Shown: piece after piece, positions 10,746 through 21,646 of the stretch
How positions within the stretch are numbered: position 1 is the first letter of the stretch
Layout: every line of letters starts with the position of its first letter
Assembly (NCBI GenBank): GCA_036426205.1
Contig: CM071567.1
Coordinates: 287,668,145 to 287,732,144 of the forward strand
DNA: 64,000 bases
Direction: 5' to 3'
DNA from: Ascaphus truei
Lineage: Eukaryota > Chordata > Amphibia > Anura > Ascaphidae
Notes under the pieces: model-generated
Database searches by the model: none
Told to the model about the DNA's origin: nothing
Seen by the model: only the letters and a program-made list of their open reading frames with translations
Position numbers and translations under genes: made by a program

Positions 10746-11785
10746 ACACAGTGTCACCTTTTGCTTTACCATTTGTCACGTATGACCCCCTGCTAGCACG
10801 CGACCTGCATACGGGACAAGGGTTAAAACCGATGCTCGCAAGCGCACCCACTCTTCACCTCCGCAAAAGTCTGTCAAATGGACAGTATCCCCTCTTACAG
10901 GATCAAGGATCAATGCACAACCCGCAAGCTGCCCCACTCTTCACCCCCTCAAGGGCACCCCCTCTTCACCCCATACAGCACACAAGTGAGCACGTGACTT
11001 TAGATTTGCAACCAGGGTTAATACACAAAGGCTTCTCTAGCAACCCCCCTTTCTCCTCTGCAAGGAAACAGTGAGCTAGTCTTAACCCCTACTCAATTTG
11101 ACATCATAACCATCCACTTCCACCACCTGAGGTTATGCAGATATGATAAAAGATCTTAAACTAAAATATCTGCCAGGGTCTCAGGTCCCTGTTTTATTAT
11201 ACAGTGGCGGCCAGCATAAATCTATTGCGGCTCCCCGTTCAAACGCGGGCTTTTTTTTTTGGGCGCCACAGGCACCTCCATTGTTCAGCGCATTAGCGCT
11301 GAATGGAGAAACGGGGCCGCGGCCGGCCGCAAGATGCGGCTGGCGCGCGGCCATTTCCGGCGGGAAAATTAAAACAGCAGCGAAAAATGCGGTCTAGCTT
11401 TAGATTAAGCTTGGCCGCAGCAGTAGGAAAAACTATGCACTCGAACACAAAATCAGTTGTAGTAACATGTGCCCGAATTCGTAAGTTATTCTCTCCAGAG
11501 CGCGCATTAGTTCATTCAGAGCCCAAAGCATTACTTATTAAATGTTTTAATATATATAAAAATACAGTGCTTAGATTACAGAAAAGTTATTACAAAATAA
11601 ACACACAGTTATTACAATATAAGGCAGAACAGCTTCTTAAAATAAAATGATAAACATAAAAGAAAATCTATTCTTCACCACATGACATAGATTTTCCCCA
11701 GAGAGGTCGCTGGTAAGAAACATTGAAATATCCCATATCTGGTCTCAAATACTCCTCCGTATATATATATATATATATATATTTA
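10746..11785. other. No recognised gene; TA tract at the end
   Basis: Open frames up to 115 codons exist at 10751-11074 and 11303-11650 but show no known domain, no codon pattern and no neighbours that would support a gene. A short palindrome (TTCAGCGCATTAGCGCTGAA) lies near 11285. A TA microsatellite occupies about 11760-11781. Confidence 0.4.
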
Positions 11786-11787
11786 GT

Positions 11788-12545
11788 GTGGGGCTGTTGT
11801 GTGTGTATTTTTTTATTATGGGTAGCGGGGGTGGCCGAACTGGGTATTAGCCCCAACGGTGGTTTGTTTAGGGCTTGCGGGTGGGTAGCGGGAGGACTTA
11901 ACCCCTTCATGACCATAGCGGTATTAACCGCTAAGGTTATGAAGGGGTTAAGTACACCCGCAACCCCCCCACAAGCCCTAAACAACCACTAAGGGCCAAA
12001 TACCCCCTTCATCCACCCCCGCTACCCACAATAAACCTGGCACGGCTGGTTAACCCCTTCATTGCCTTAGCAGTTAGCCGCTAAGGTAATGAAGTGGCCT
12101 TTAAATGCATTTTTCCTGCCTCGGATGCATGCCGGGAGGCTCCAGTGCTGGTATTAATGGTATCAGCTCTGGAGACCCCCGTCATCAATCCCAGGCAGGA
12201 AAAAGGCCTACATTTTTCTAAGTGCCGTTCCGCCGCTCATCCGCAGCCTCTCCACAGCAACTTGTCAACTTTTTGGGGCGAGACAGATTGCCGTGAAAAT
12301 CTCAATTCTATAGTGGCGCAAAGCTACTCGCCACTATAGAATTGAGTGGGTTTCAAAACATGGCTAGTTGCAGCGCAAAGTGCTTTTTTGCCGCGTCGAT
12401 GGTGGAAAAAAAAAACGCCAACAAACTTGGTGTTTTTTTTGCTTTTCGCCAAGTTTTCGGCTCTTACTGAATCGGGGTATGCATTTTTGGCACAAAACGG
12501 GCGAAAAGTGACTTTGCGCCGCTTACTGCATGAGGCCCTAAGTAT
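11788..12545 (+). repeat. Composite foldback repeat, copy at 11.8 kb
   Basis: Begins with AGTGTGGGGCTGTTGTGTGT and contains a foldback (about 11820-12030) with arms GGGTAGCGGGGGTGG and CCACCCCCGCTACCC. Next comes a ~480 bp unit from GTTAGCCGCTAAGG to TTACTGCATGAGGCCC. The whole block recurs at 30585-31330, and the 480 bp unit alone recurs at 38415-38880 and 39088-39550. Confidence 0.8.
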
Positions 12546-14163
12546 CTTTTATGATACGAAATGCATTGGATAGGAAATAGATTGTGTGCTTTTTATCTAC
12601 AGTATATATTCTTCATTCTATCATCTATACTATGCGATTTAGTGATCTATTGCTCGTTTTTAGTGCTCTTTTGCATTAACCACTTAGAGGACGAGGCTGA
12701 GTAGTGTTATATTATATTGCTGCAGCTCTAGTGTGAGTGTTTGAACATTTCGCAGTGAAATCACGTGACTGCTGAAATAACAGACCGGGAGCGGGTGTAT
12801 CCCCTAACCAGTACTAACTAGAAGCGCTAAATCTGGAGCGGATATATTCTCTATCCGGTATTGATTGGAACCAGACGTGGAGCGGACACTTACCTGCAGG
12901 AAGCTGAGTGAGCTGATTCATTCCCCTACCTCTGGAACGTGAGCTACCTACACTGATGAGCTGAGAGTGGGTGCTTTCCCTATCAGCAGTGTCTTTACCT
13001 GCCCCTCAATGTGAACTGCTACAAAGTTGCTTTTCCATCGGTTACTTTTGAAACCTCTAAGAAGCCTCTGGTAATTTTGTATCATTCTAATTTTAAACTT
13101 AATTGTCTAATTCTTTCTATAGTGTTGAGTGTATTTTTTGTATGGCACCCATTTGTGCTTTTTTTATTTAATTGATTTTATAAATCCATTATCATCTCCA
13201 AACATGTTCTTTGCGCTTGTAGTTTTTCTATAACTTCTGAATTGAGTATGCCCTCTGCAACAAATGTACTATACATGCAGGCAAAACACTGATTACATGC
13301 ATTGTACAGAACCATAATTGTTCTGTCTGATTACCCTATAGTCTTCAGGCATTAATATTGATCAGGAACTACAACATCTCCTATAAATCATACCATATGT
13401 GAATTGGTATATATATTGGTAAATTGGTATATAGATATACTGTATATTACAAACAATACACACAAATAGTAGCACTGGCATAGTTACTAATTATATAGAA
13501 ATAAGTATATGTGCGAATATATTAGTGTAGTGAATATTATTAGTAATAATTATGGTGATTAATGGTGATATATAAAAATGGTGATGAATAAATCACAATA
13601 CCTTGAATATCACAGTGATAGCAAACACAATATACAGTGAAAGTGGAATAAGTTCCAACAAGTTCCACAAGATGGTTTTGAAGAGAAGAAAATTCAGTTT
13701 CTGACAAGTAGATCCTTTGTAGCACACTGCAACTTCTTTAGTTGTACAGTATAGCCAACCACAAGGCTACCTATAAACAAAGGAAGCACAAGCTCCATAG
13801 CGTGACTGTGTGAAAATCTGGGATTTATTATTAAAAAGAGAGAAGCACGGTCTTTTGGACCTGCACTCACAAGAGGGTAAAAATAATGAACATGTTAGAG
13901 AAAATCTATGTGCAGGAGACGTCACCAGACGGGAATGGGATTCCAGAGCCTTGCAGCTGGGCACCTGGGGACTGGATCGTGTTGACCATCATCTCCTACT
14001 ATGCGTAAAGTACACCTTGTGAGGTGAAATCGTAGCTGTATGAAGTGGTTACCCTAGTCCTGCATCATGTGGCGCTAGTAAAAAACAGCTGTTAGCTTTC
14101 AGGAAAGGTCCCGTAACTCCTCAACGTGGTGATGTCACTTCGGCATCTTGGCACCTTACGTCC
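12546..14163. other. No gene; retroelement-like untranslated sequence
   Basis: No coding sequence of a known family. The 13.4-14.2 kb part leads, on the minus strand, away from a hammerhead-like motif (14164-14209), so it is probably terminal sequence of a decayed Penelope-like element. Confidence 0.4.
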
Positions 14164-14209
14164 CAACACGTTTCATCACATGAGTGACTTCTTTAGGTGA
14201 TATATATAG
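14164..14209 (-). ncRNA. Hammerhead-like motif with TATA box, minus strand
   Basis: On the minus strand a TATATATA word (14197-14209 region) is followed by CACCUAAAGAAG, stem II GUCAC/GUGAU, then GAAACGUGUUGGG. The core is less well kept than at 9840 or 20972 and stem I is weak, so this is a decayed member. Confidence 0.35.
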
Positions 14210-14588
14210 AGCTTCTATCAACCTTTGTATCTTTCATGTTCATTTAGATGCATTTAGTAGCATTTTGTCTTTTTTTTGCAATATGAGAATTATATTATAT
14301 GATAGTTAACTTTTTTGCCCATGTCTATATATATGGATGTGGATAACTTCAAGAGATGGTTTAACCTATCGATCATTTATGCCCTCTACTCTTGGTTTTC
14401 TTCAATAGGCCTTTTTACTGTATATACTTTTATATTATCTAATAAGTCCTATTCTAGTTGTAGATGACCTTATTTAGCCAAGATTTCATTATAGGGAACA
14501 TTTTTTCTAATGAGCTGCAACTAACTACTGTACAGTGCATGTGAATACTCCTTAAAGCTTTTAGGTGGAGCCTTCAGAGTAGGAGTAC

Positions 14589-14708
14589 TATTTAACAGCT
14601 CAATTCATATACAGTATGTTATGTTCTCTTCTACAAAGTGCCAACAGAGGCGCAAAACACGTTAGAGGTTTTATGTCCATCATTGCCGCACAAGGTTTGT
14701 TGAATAAA
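14589..14708 (+). promoter_or_regulatory. TATA + hammerhead-like motif + AATAAA cassette
   Basis: A TATTTAAC word (14589-14596) lies 30 bp before the motif (14626-14667), and AATAAA (14703-14708) follows 36 bp after it. The motif has stem I CUCU/AGAG, stem II GUGCC/GGCGC and an AAAACACGUU end in place of GAAACGCGU. The spacing repeats that at 20941-21054 and 24626-24744. This would be the promoter and leader of a terminal repeat upstream of the PLE-2 remnant. Confidence 0.45.
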
Positions 14709-15409
14709 CATTTTTTTATCAATATCACTTTATACTCAAGCTCTTTATCCTCAGCAGTGCTCAGCTACTTCTTTTTCTTCGCTGTACAGTACAGTTTCCA
14801 CTGTTCAAAGCACTGAAACGAAAATGGGTTTACCTTCAATTATAACTATAGGTTCTGGTCTACTTTTAGAGATTGCTCCACACACACCAACTTTGAGTGG
14901 GTGGTTAGGTTGAATTTCCAGGGATCATTGATTTTTTTCCCTGAATGCAATAGTGGAAAATATTTCCATGGATAAGATATTTCCATCTCAAACAAAAAGA
15001 ACGATTCCTGCGCTCCTACCAATTAGGCTAAAATAAAATAATATTCTCATGAAAAAGGGTATTATGTTAAACCCTTTGGCCAACGCGTTTGTAAGCCTGC
15101 ATGCCACGTCAAGGCAACCCGCAATCCATCTCAAACAACAACAAATGTGACACCAGCAATCCCTAATTAATATAAATATATGATAGAAAAGTGAACGTTG
15201 CAATAAGTGTAAAAGTAAAGCGAAAAAGAAAACACTGGCAAACACTAGTCCCAAAAGAGGGTGTCAGTGGTCCAGTAAAGTCCCCTAGGTAATAAGAAAA
15301 CTAGGATGGTAGACCCCAAATGACGAGTGCTACAGAGCTATTGGTGTAAACACATGATGTCACATATCAAATGTACAATTTGCTTATTGTCTCCGGTTGA
15401 GGCAGGTCT

Positions 15410-16157
15410 GTTAATTTGTGTAGCAAAACAAAGTTAGGCTACTACTGGGAGAAAGACATACAACAGGCTTTTGAATATGCATTTTTTACATCAAGATCCG
15501 ATCTCTTGAGGAATAAACAAAAAATTGGAGGACAACACAACCAGAATACACCATTGTTATTTATTACACAACACAGCCGACAGGCCAATGCAATTCGCTT
15601 TATTGTTGTGAATCATTGGAATGTCTTAAGACTTGATACTAAATTAACAATGTGTTGAAGACACACTAAAATGTATTTTTAGAAAAGCCAGAGCTTTGTC
15701 AACTCACCTGTGACCCAGTTTATACACAACGTCCTCTGTTAAAACAAGAGATTTTTCTCCTCCTTCTGGCTTTTTTAGCTGTGGTCATTGCAGTGTTTGC
15801 ATTTATGCCATATCTAAACAAATTATGCATTCAAAGAAAAACAGAGATAGAATAAAGATCAAAAGCTTTATAACATGCAATACCAATTATGTTTTCTATG
15901 TTCTACTGTAAATTGTGGATGCGGTAAGAGCTATATTGGTAGAACTATATGTTCCTTAAAGATACGCATCATGGAGCACATAAGATCTATTAAAAACAAG
16001 GATTTGAGGTTCCCGATCGCTAGACACTTTACAGATTGTCTAAAGGGGAGACCGCCAGAGCATTTTAAACAAAAAAGAAATGTTCTGGATTTTTACCTTG
16101 GGCACTCTGGTACCTAATGGTATCAATGTCGACTGGGAGATCAAACACCTTTTGTAA
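15410..16157 (+). pseudogene. PLE-2 fragment: C-terminal RT region and GIY-YIG module
   Basis: A decayed piece of a Penelope-like polyprotein. The first part (15416-15658) matches the region between the RT and the nuclease, including a FITQHSRQAN-like block and NHWNVLRLD. After a frame break, 15875-16117 carries the GIY-YIG module with NCGCGKSYIGRT, then R and MEHIRS. A short tail INVDWEIKHLL ends at a stop at 16157. Several stops and frameshifts separate these parts and the RT catalytic domain is missing. Confidence 0.85.
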
Positions 16158-16934
16158 CTTGTTATGCTCCTTGATGCCTATATACATTGATGAGGACTTT
16201 CCTAAATTGTATCTTTGTAGTGTATCTAGGCATGATGTTTCCTGATGTCACAAAATAATGGTACTGAATTATAAATTACGCATTACTCTATTTATCATTA
16301 GTCATTAGATTATTTTGAGATTATTTTGGACCTTTGATATGCAATATCTTTGTGCTATTATATTGTACTTCTTTGAATGTGCTTTTTTGAATATGTCTTT
16401 TGTCCGTCCCTTGCATTTTTCCCACGGATTATCTTAATATATATCTATTTCATCTTGAAGCATTTATACTTTGGAGAACATGGTTTTTTTTGTTGGTCCG
16501 TCTAGATTAGACAGAATATGAGCAGTGTGTCCGATTTATAGATTTATATTCTATTACAGTTTGAAATGATGGTTTACATTTTGGTAAAGGATATTTCTAC
16601 TTTCTTGCGAGTTTAACCCATATATTGCTCTGTTTTTTTTGCACTCTATTATGTTTATACATATTTTAATGTTATTGTTAACTTGGTTAAGATTATACAT
16701 TGGTTATAATTATTGCTTATGTTTACTTTCTCCCAGGATCCTTTTCTATTGATATAAATCTTTTTAACATTGTATGTTTTGTTATGGGATCCGATCCGGA
16801 TGCGTCACCGATCCATTTCAACACTGGTAGCTATTGCTTCCCTCCTTCCTGGTGGAATACCAGGGGTAGATGGTGGATTGACGTCACATCCGGTTTTCGT
16901 TACCCAAATAATCAGCTGTATACCAGGTGACATT
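16158..16934. other. PLE-2 3' untranslated region, no gene
   Basis: AT-rich sequence between the PLE-2 stop codon and the motif at 16935. No coding signal. In the other elements the stretch from stop codon to motif is 0.7-0.9 kb, and the length here agrees. Confidence 0.45.
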
Positions 16935-16978
16935 ACTCTTTGATAAAGCCTGAGTGCGGGGGAAACGCGTTATTGGTA
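16935..16978 (+). ncRNA. Hammerhead-like motif downstream of PLE-2
   Basis: The core UUGAUAAAG (16940-16948) and GAAACGCGUU are present. Stem II is short and G-rich (CC..GG) and stem I pairs only partly. It occupies the same place relative to a PLE gene as the motifs at 9840 and 24657. Confidence 0.4.
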
Positions 16979-18917
16979 CTTGTAGGGTTATCCCCTTTTT
17001 TTATCAATTTTGCCTATGGCCCACTAAAACTTTTTTATACCATACTGCAATCCAGCCTTCAAAACATTTTGCATTGCTGTGCACCGCCAAATTATTTCCC
17101 CAATGAGACTTCTCTTCAAGTCCCCTATGTATCAGCCCTCAATAACGCTGAAGGAGGTTATTTTTAGACACTCTCCACAGTTGCGCTAATATTTTAGCTT
17201 TGTAATGGGATAGTACCTATTAATTATAATAGGCATATACAGTACTTAGTTCCATCCCTGTTGCTCTCTACTTAGCGTTACATTACAGGGAGCCCCTACC
17301 TAGTGGCCGCTTAAACTATCTGCTACTGCAAGTACACTTGTTATAGTTCTGTCTCAGTGAAACATTTGTATTCACTGATATACTTGCATCTTTCACAGAT
17401 AACTCTACAGTAGATATTTTGTTATTACATGTTCCTACCTGTTCAACTACAGTATGGTTGCTTTAATATAGTTATCAATAGTAGCGTGGTTGTGGGAGGG
17501 GGGAGTTGATTTAGCAGCTCCCTTCCTCCTAGTAGGCTCAACTTCTATTTTTGTTGGGCTACCTTGCCCTGTCCTCAAAAAATATTTTTATCAGGGGCAG
17601 TTGCTCTAAAGATTGTGTAGAGGTTCATATTTCTGAATCTCATTGTGCTCCAGGGAGTTTTTAATACCCTATTTTATTTTATAAAAGTTTTTAATATATA
17701 CATCATATCAATTCATCATCATTTTTTCACCAAATGACGTTCTGAGTTCCGTCTTTTTTTCCAGTCACTATACGACATATAAGTTATTATACAATATGCT
17801 ATCAACTTCAATGTTATTGAGTGCTTTTACATAGGGAACTTTACTGGACCACTGACTCCCCTCTTCTGGAACAAGTGTTTGCCAGTGTTTTCTTGATCGC
17901 AATTGATATCTCATCCGAAAATATCGACAACCTCAATTTTTCTCCACTCTCAATCCACATGCTTGGTCAACTCCTATAGTCTTGTTAAGATCCCTTATCA
18001 TGGGATACACTCTACAATAATAGAAAAATGTGGTTAGAACAGTAATATGGTACAATGTTCATACATGCCATGTTTATAAACAAACTGTACAGTAAAGCAC
18101 TTTACCTCACACGTCCAAAGGTCCAGCCCTAACCATGTGTCATTAGTCTGAGGATGGACTCAGATACTGGAATATCAGATTTTGTGATGCTAAATATTCC
18201 AACCTTCTTCAGCAGGTTGTCCATCATTTTCGATGCTGATCTCAGTCCCCAGCTAAATGTCTGCACTGTGATACGACAAAATTAAGAAGATGAAAAAGAG
18301 CACAGAGGCATAATGGACATACTACATACTGTATGAAAGACACATGAGATTAACAACTGTATACAGTAGTGTACTTACTCTGTTATGACCGTGCAGACCA
18401 TACTACAACTTTTCTCCTCCCTTGGACATGATACCTAATTAAGAGTTGTGTCACCTGGATGCCCACTTCCCAGAGCCACGATTGTATTCTCGTGGTTGTG
18501 AATCTGTTCTTGTACATCTGCATCATTTTAATGCTCGTTCCTTTAAAACATTTTGGTCACCATTGCTATTCAGAATGTACTGAACTACTACTGTATGTGT
18601 AAGGCAGCTTTGTTATTCATGTTTTGTACAGGTGATCATGTATACAATTTTTGTTTTGGGCTGGTTTCTCTAAATGTAATTGTATGGAAACTTTTTTTAT
18701 TAGAATGAATATGCACGGTATATTTTCTATATTTTTTCTATTGATCTTTGGTTAGAATTGCATGCAAACCTTTGAGTAGATTATGTTAATGCGCGTATCT
18801 GCTATAAAAACTCAGACTCTATTTGATACTTGGCTTTCTTTAATATTTAGAAGAGCCTTATATCTATACAAAGCATGTTGGAATTATCTTACAGTATTTG
18901 CAACCCCCCACCCCCCT
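16979..18917. other. No gene found
   Basis: About 1.9 kb of AT-rich sequence. Short open frames show no family resemblance. The first few hundred bases may still be PLE-2 terminal repeat. Confidence 0.4.
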
Positions 18918-19357
18918 GTTGAATAAATAAGTGTTTTTAGCCTCCATGCTGGTGAGTTCAACTTTATTTTTGGAGCGGCTGGACCATCGATCCTTCCCCC
19001 TCTCTGCTGTCACATGACGGGATCAGCGTTCACCGCCGGCTGCGGATGCAGCCGCAGACACTGAAGGAGACGCTTCCGCATTCACAGCGTCAGGACCGGA
19101 GCAGCAAGTAAGTCGAGCAGAGTGGTGATCTGGTGAGTCGCGTGGACTCCACACCGGGCACAACTTGGCCAGGGCTTGGGACTGAGTAAGTACCTCTAGT
19201 TCCACTTAGCATATAGCCCTCTCTTGCTTGACCCGTCAATCAATCCATTTTCCCTCATCCCGGTGTCAACTCCATTCATTACTTATCATTGATTTTGCCC
19301 TGCCTGGCACTTAATACACGTGCTCTTAGAGCTGTTACACGGTTTGTTGCTTTCCAG
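18918..19357 (+). repeat. pLTR-like repeat, 5' copy
   Basis: A 440 bp segment from an AATAAATAAGTGTTTTTA word to GTTTGTTGCTTTCCAG. It recurs with few changes at 24734-25175 in the same orientation, so the two copies bracket the PLE genes between them. It contains a GAGTAAGT donor-like site near 19182 and ends exactly on a TTTCCAG acceptor-like site. A spliced leader is possible; introns are known in some Penelope terminal repeats. Confidence 0.8.
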
Positions 19358-19553
19358 TACCAGTTGTTTACCGTTGTTTGCTCAGAGCACAGTGTTTCAT
19401 TTTTTTCCTATGTGAATTCACCAGCATTAGACCTGTCAAAGGTCTTTTAAGGTTTTTTCATTTTTTCATATACATTTTTTCATTTATTTATCAGCGTTCT
19501 TTTTCTTTTTTACTTTTTTCTTCCTTTTTTCCTTCATCCCTGGCAATATATTT

Positions 19554-20290
19554 ATGGAAATTCAAATGGCAGACTCCTGTCCTGTTAGAGTCAGGCCCAC
19601 ACACTTTGCCTTCAATTACTCAGATCACACAGCCAGATCTAAGAAAGCAGGCTCTGTGTTTGATCTAAGGCTGTTAAGGACATTATTCAAAAGCATTGGA
19701 AAGTGCTTAGTTTGGACCATGATATTGCACCTATGATACAAGGGGTTCCGAGATTTATCTATAAAAAGTCTAAAACAATTGGCAATCATTTGTCACCTAG
19801 TTTATTTTCAGCTAACTTGGATAAGAAACAACTAGTCAATATCCCTAAAGGATTTTTTCCCTGTGGACGTTGTTCCACGTGTAAATATGCCAGGCCTTTG
19901 AAAAAGATCATGACCTGTGAAGGTTCTCTGCGTATAAATAGCTTTATGAATTGCTATACATGCTATGTAGTGTATCTTCTTCAGTGTGGGTGCAATAAAT
20001 CTTATGTTGGACGTACCATCAGAGCAGTGAGAACTAGAATTCAAGAACACATCAGACATATCTTGAAAAGAGATTTATTGCATCCAGTATCTAGACACTT
20101 TGCAAACTGTAACCAGGGTGATATCTCACAATTTTCATTTTCAGTTCTTGAGCATGTGTTTGTTCATCCTAGAGGGGGAGATAGGTTGAATAAATTAAAC
20201 ATGAGAGAAATGTTCTGGATCTATGCTTTAAATACGTTACATCCCGTCGGTATGAATATTGAATGGGATCTTAAACACTTTTTGGTTTAA
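19554..20290 (+). pseudogene. PLE-3: 5'-truncated element, GIY-YIG part largely open
   Basis: C-terminal third of a Penelope-like polyprotein. The frame from 19703 is open to the stop at 20290 (195 codons). It carries GVPRFIYKKSKTIGNHLSPS, a CGRCSTC cysteine cluster, NCYTCYVVYLLQCGCNKS, a complete YVGRT followed by R and EHI (the GIY-YIG core with its arginine), and the C-terminal FWIYALNTLHPVGMN. An upstream piece in another frame (19554-19670) is joined by a frameshift. The whole RT domain is missing. Unlike its neighbour at 21647, the YVG of the nuclease is intact. Confidence 0.9.
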
Positions 20291-20940
20291 TATTTATGAT
20301 ATGTTTAGGTTAAACTAGTTTTGATTTACACATTATTATTGAGGTATTGTTTATGAATTATTCACTATTTAAATACATGTATTAGGTCACATTACTACAA
20401 GGTTTTATGTTATGTTTTTTAAGTTTTTAGTATATGATTATGTAATGTAGATTAATGGCTGTAATTTGATTAGTATATACAGCATATATGCAATTCGTTA
20501 TTTAACACATTGATATATGGTCTAATGCGTTTCTCCTTAAGATTTAATTATACTGCTATGGAATGTAATTAAGGTTGTAATATGATTATAGAATGCAATA
20601 TTAGGTTTTCATTTGTATACATCTATTACCATGTATGTATTGTTTATTTCAGATATAACTCAATATGTTTGATATTATGTCTTCTACTGCTGCAGATTAA
20701 CTGGCACTTGTTGTCTATGTTAAGAGTTGATTGGACATTTTTAAGATTGTTTGTTTTTAATCACTGTTTGTGTCATTTTGTGTATCTTGTGTTCATCGTT
20801 GGTGGTAGAGTGATATTTGGATAGGGGGCTTATATCAGTGATGGGTTCGAACAGGTTTCCATTTCAATCTGTGCTCCTTCATTCATTCTTAACACCTGTG
20901 TGGTGTTGAGGTATTAACCAATCAGTTGTGTGTGGCGCGC
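20291..20940 (+). other. PLE-3 3' untranslated region
   Basis: AT-rich tail with no supported gene, running from the PLE-3 stop codon to the TATTTAAA word at 20941. Confidence 0.5.
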
Positions 20941-21054
20941 TATTTAAACATCACCAACCCCAGTGTCAGATACTCTTTGACAAAGTCACACACGTGACGA
21001 AACGCGTCAGAGTTTTCCTCTGTGGCTGTTTTTTGCTATACATGCACGAATAAA
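20941..21054 (+). promoter_or_regulatory. TATA + hammerhead-like motif + AATAAA cassette
   Basis: TATTTAAA (20941-20948) is followed about 24-30 bp later by the motif (20972-21013), and AATAAA lies at 21049-21054. It sits between the tail of PLE-3 and the leader of PLE-4. It therefore could be the 3' end of one element, the promoter of the next, or both, as in tandem pLTRs. Confidence 0.5.
20972..21013 (+). ncRNA. Hammerhead-like RNA motif, best-preserved copy
   Basis: Stem I ACUCU (20972-20976) pairs perfectly with AGAGU (21009-21013). The core is UUGACAAAG. Stem II GUCAC/GUGAC is perfect across a short loop, followed by GAAAC, the ACGCGU palindrome and GUC. Both stems differ in sequence from those at 9840 and 24657 but keep their pairing, which supports a real RNA fold. 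The UUGANAAAG core is not the canonical hammerhead core, so self-cleavage is unproven. Confidence 0.55.
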
Positions 21055-21646
21055 CCTATTATTTATTTCTAAGCGTGAGCAACATCATTTCCCTGGCGGC
21101 AGCAGTGACCGCCTCCTTACAACTTTCTCTGCATTATCCTTACCTTGGGCTGGAGCACGCTGTTTCCTCTTCCGGATCCGGTGACCCCTGACGTCATCAC
21201 TGATCGGAGACGCCGGCGAGTCAAGATAGTGAGTGAGTGAGTTCTCCCTTGGATCTACTCTCCCCGGCCTCTGCGGTGAGGACTGCCTCTGCGGTGAGGA
21301 CTGCCATATCGTGGGTGACACCAGGTAAGAGGTTGTGGCGGAGGGCTGCAGTGACTTAGCGGGGGTCGCTGGTTCAGGGATTCTGCGGTTTTACTGTTGA
21401 TATTCCTCCCTACCACGATGTACCCTCCGCGTTGCTGAGCACCATATACACGGGCAGTGGGGTGTTGATACTCCTTATTCTTCAAGCTCTTTAGACATTA
21501 GAGTGGGACACTGGTACCAAGAGGTTTTAATTGATTTTTATGCACCTTGTTGCTAACTCTCTTCTGATCTGGATAGTTTTGCTAAGGACAATTCTAGTAG
21601 CACCAGTTTGTCTTATGAGCGATCATAAGTTTTTTGCTATCTGTGT
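21055..21646 (+). other. PLE-4 leader / terminal repeat
   Basis: Non-coding sequence between the cassette and the PLE-4 start codon. It contains a twice-repeated 17 bp word (GCCTCTGCGGTGAGGACTG at about 21267 and 21286) and a CCAGGTAAGA donor-like site near 21323. It is not similar to the 440 bp repeats that flank the cluster. Confidence 0.45.

Noticed and set aside
11303..11650. A 115-codon open frame with a basic N-terminus
   Set aside because: It resembles no family, lies in repeat-like DNA and has no neighbouring evidence.
12950..13000. CTGATGAG with flanking ACACT / AGTGT that could form stem I
   Set aside because: No GAAA with a following stem III is present in the right place.
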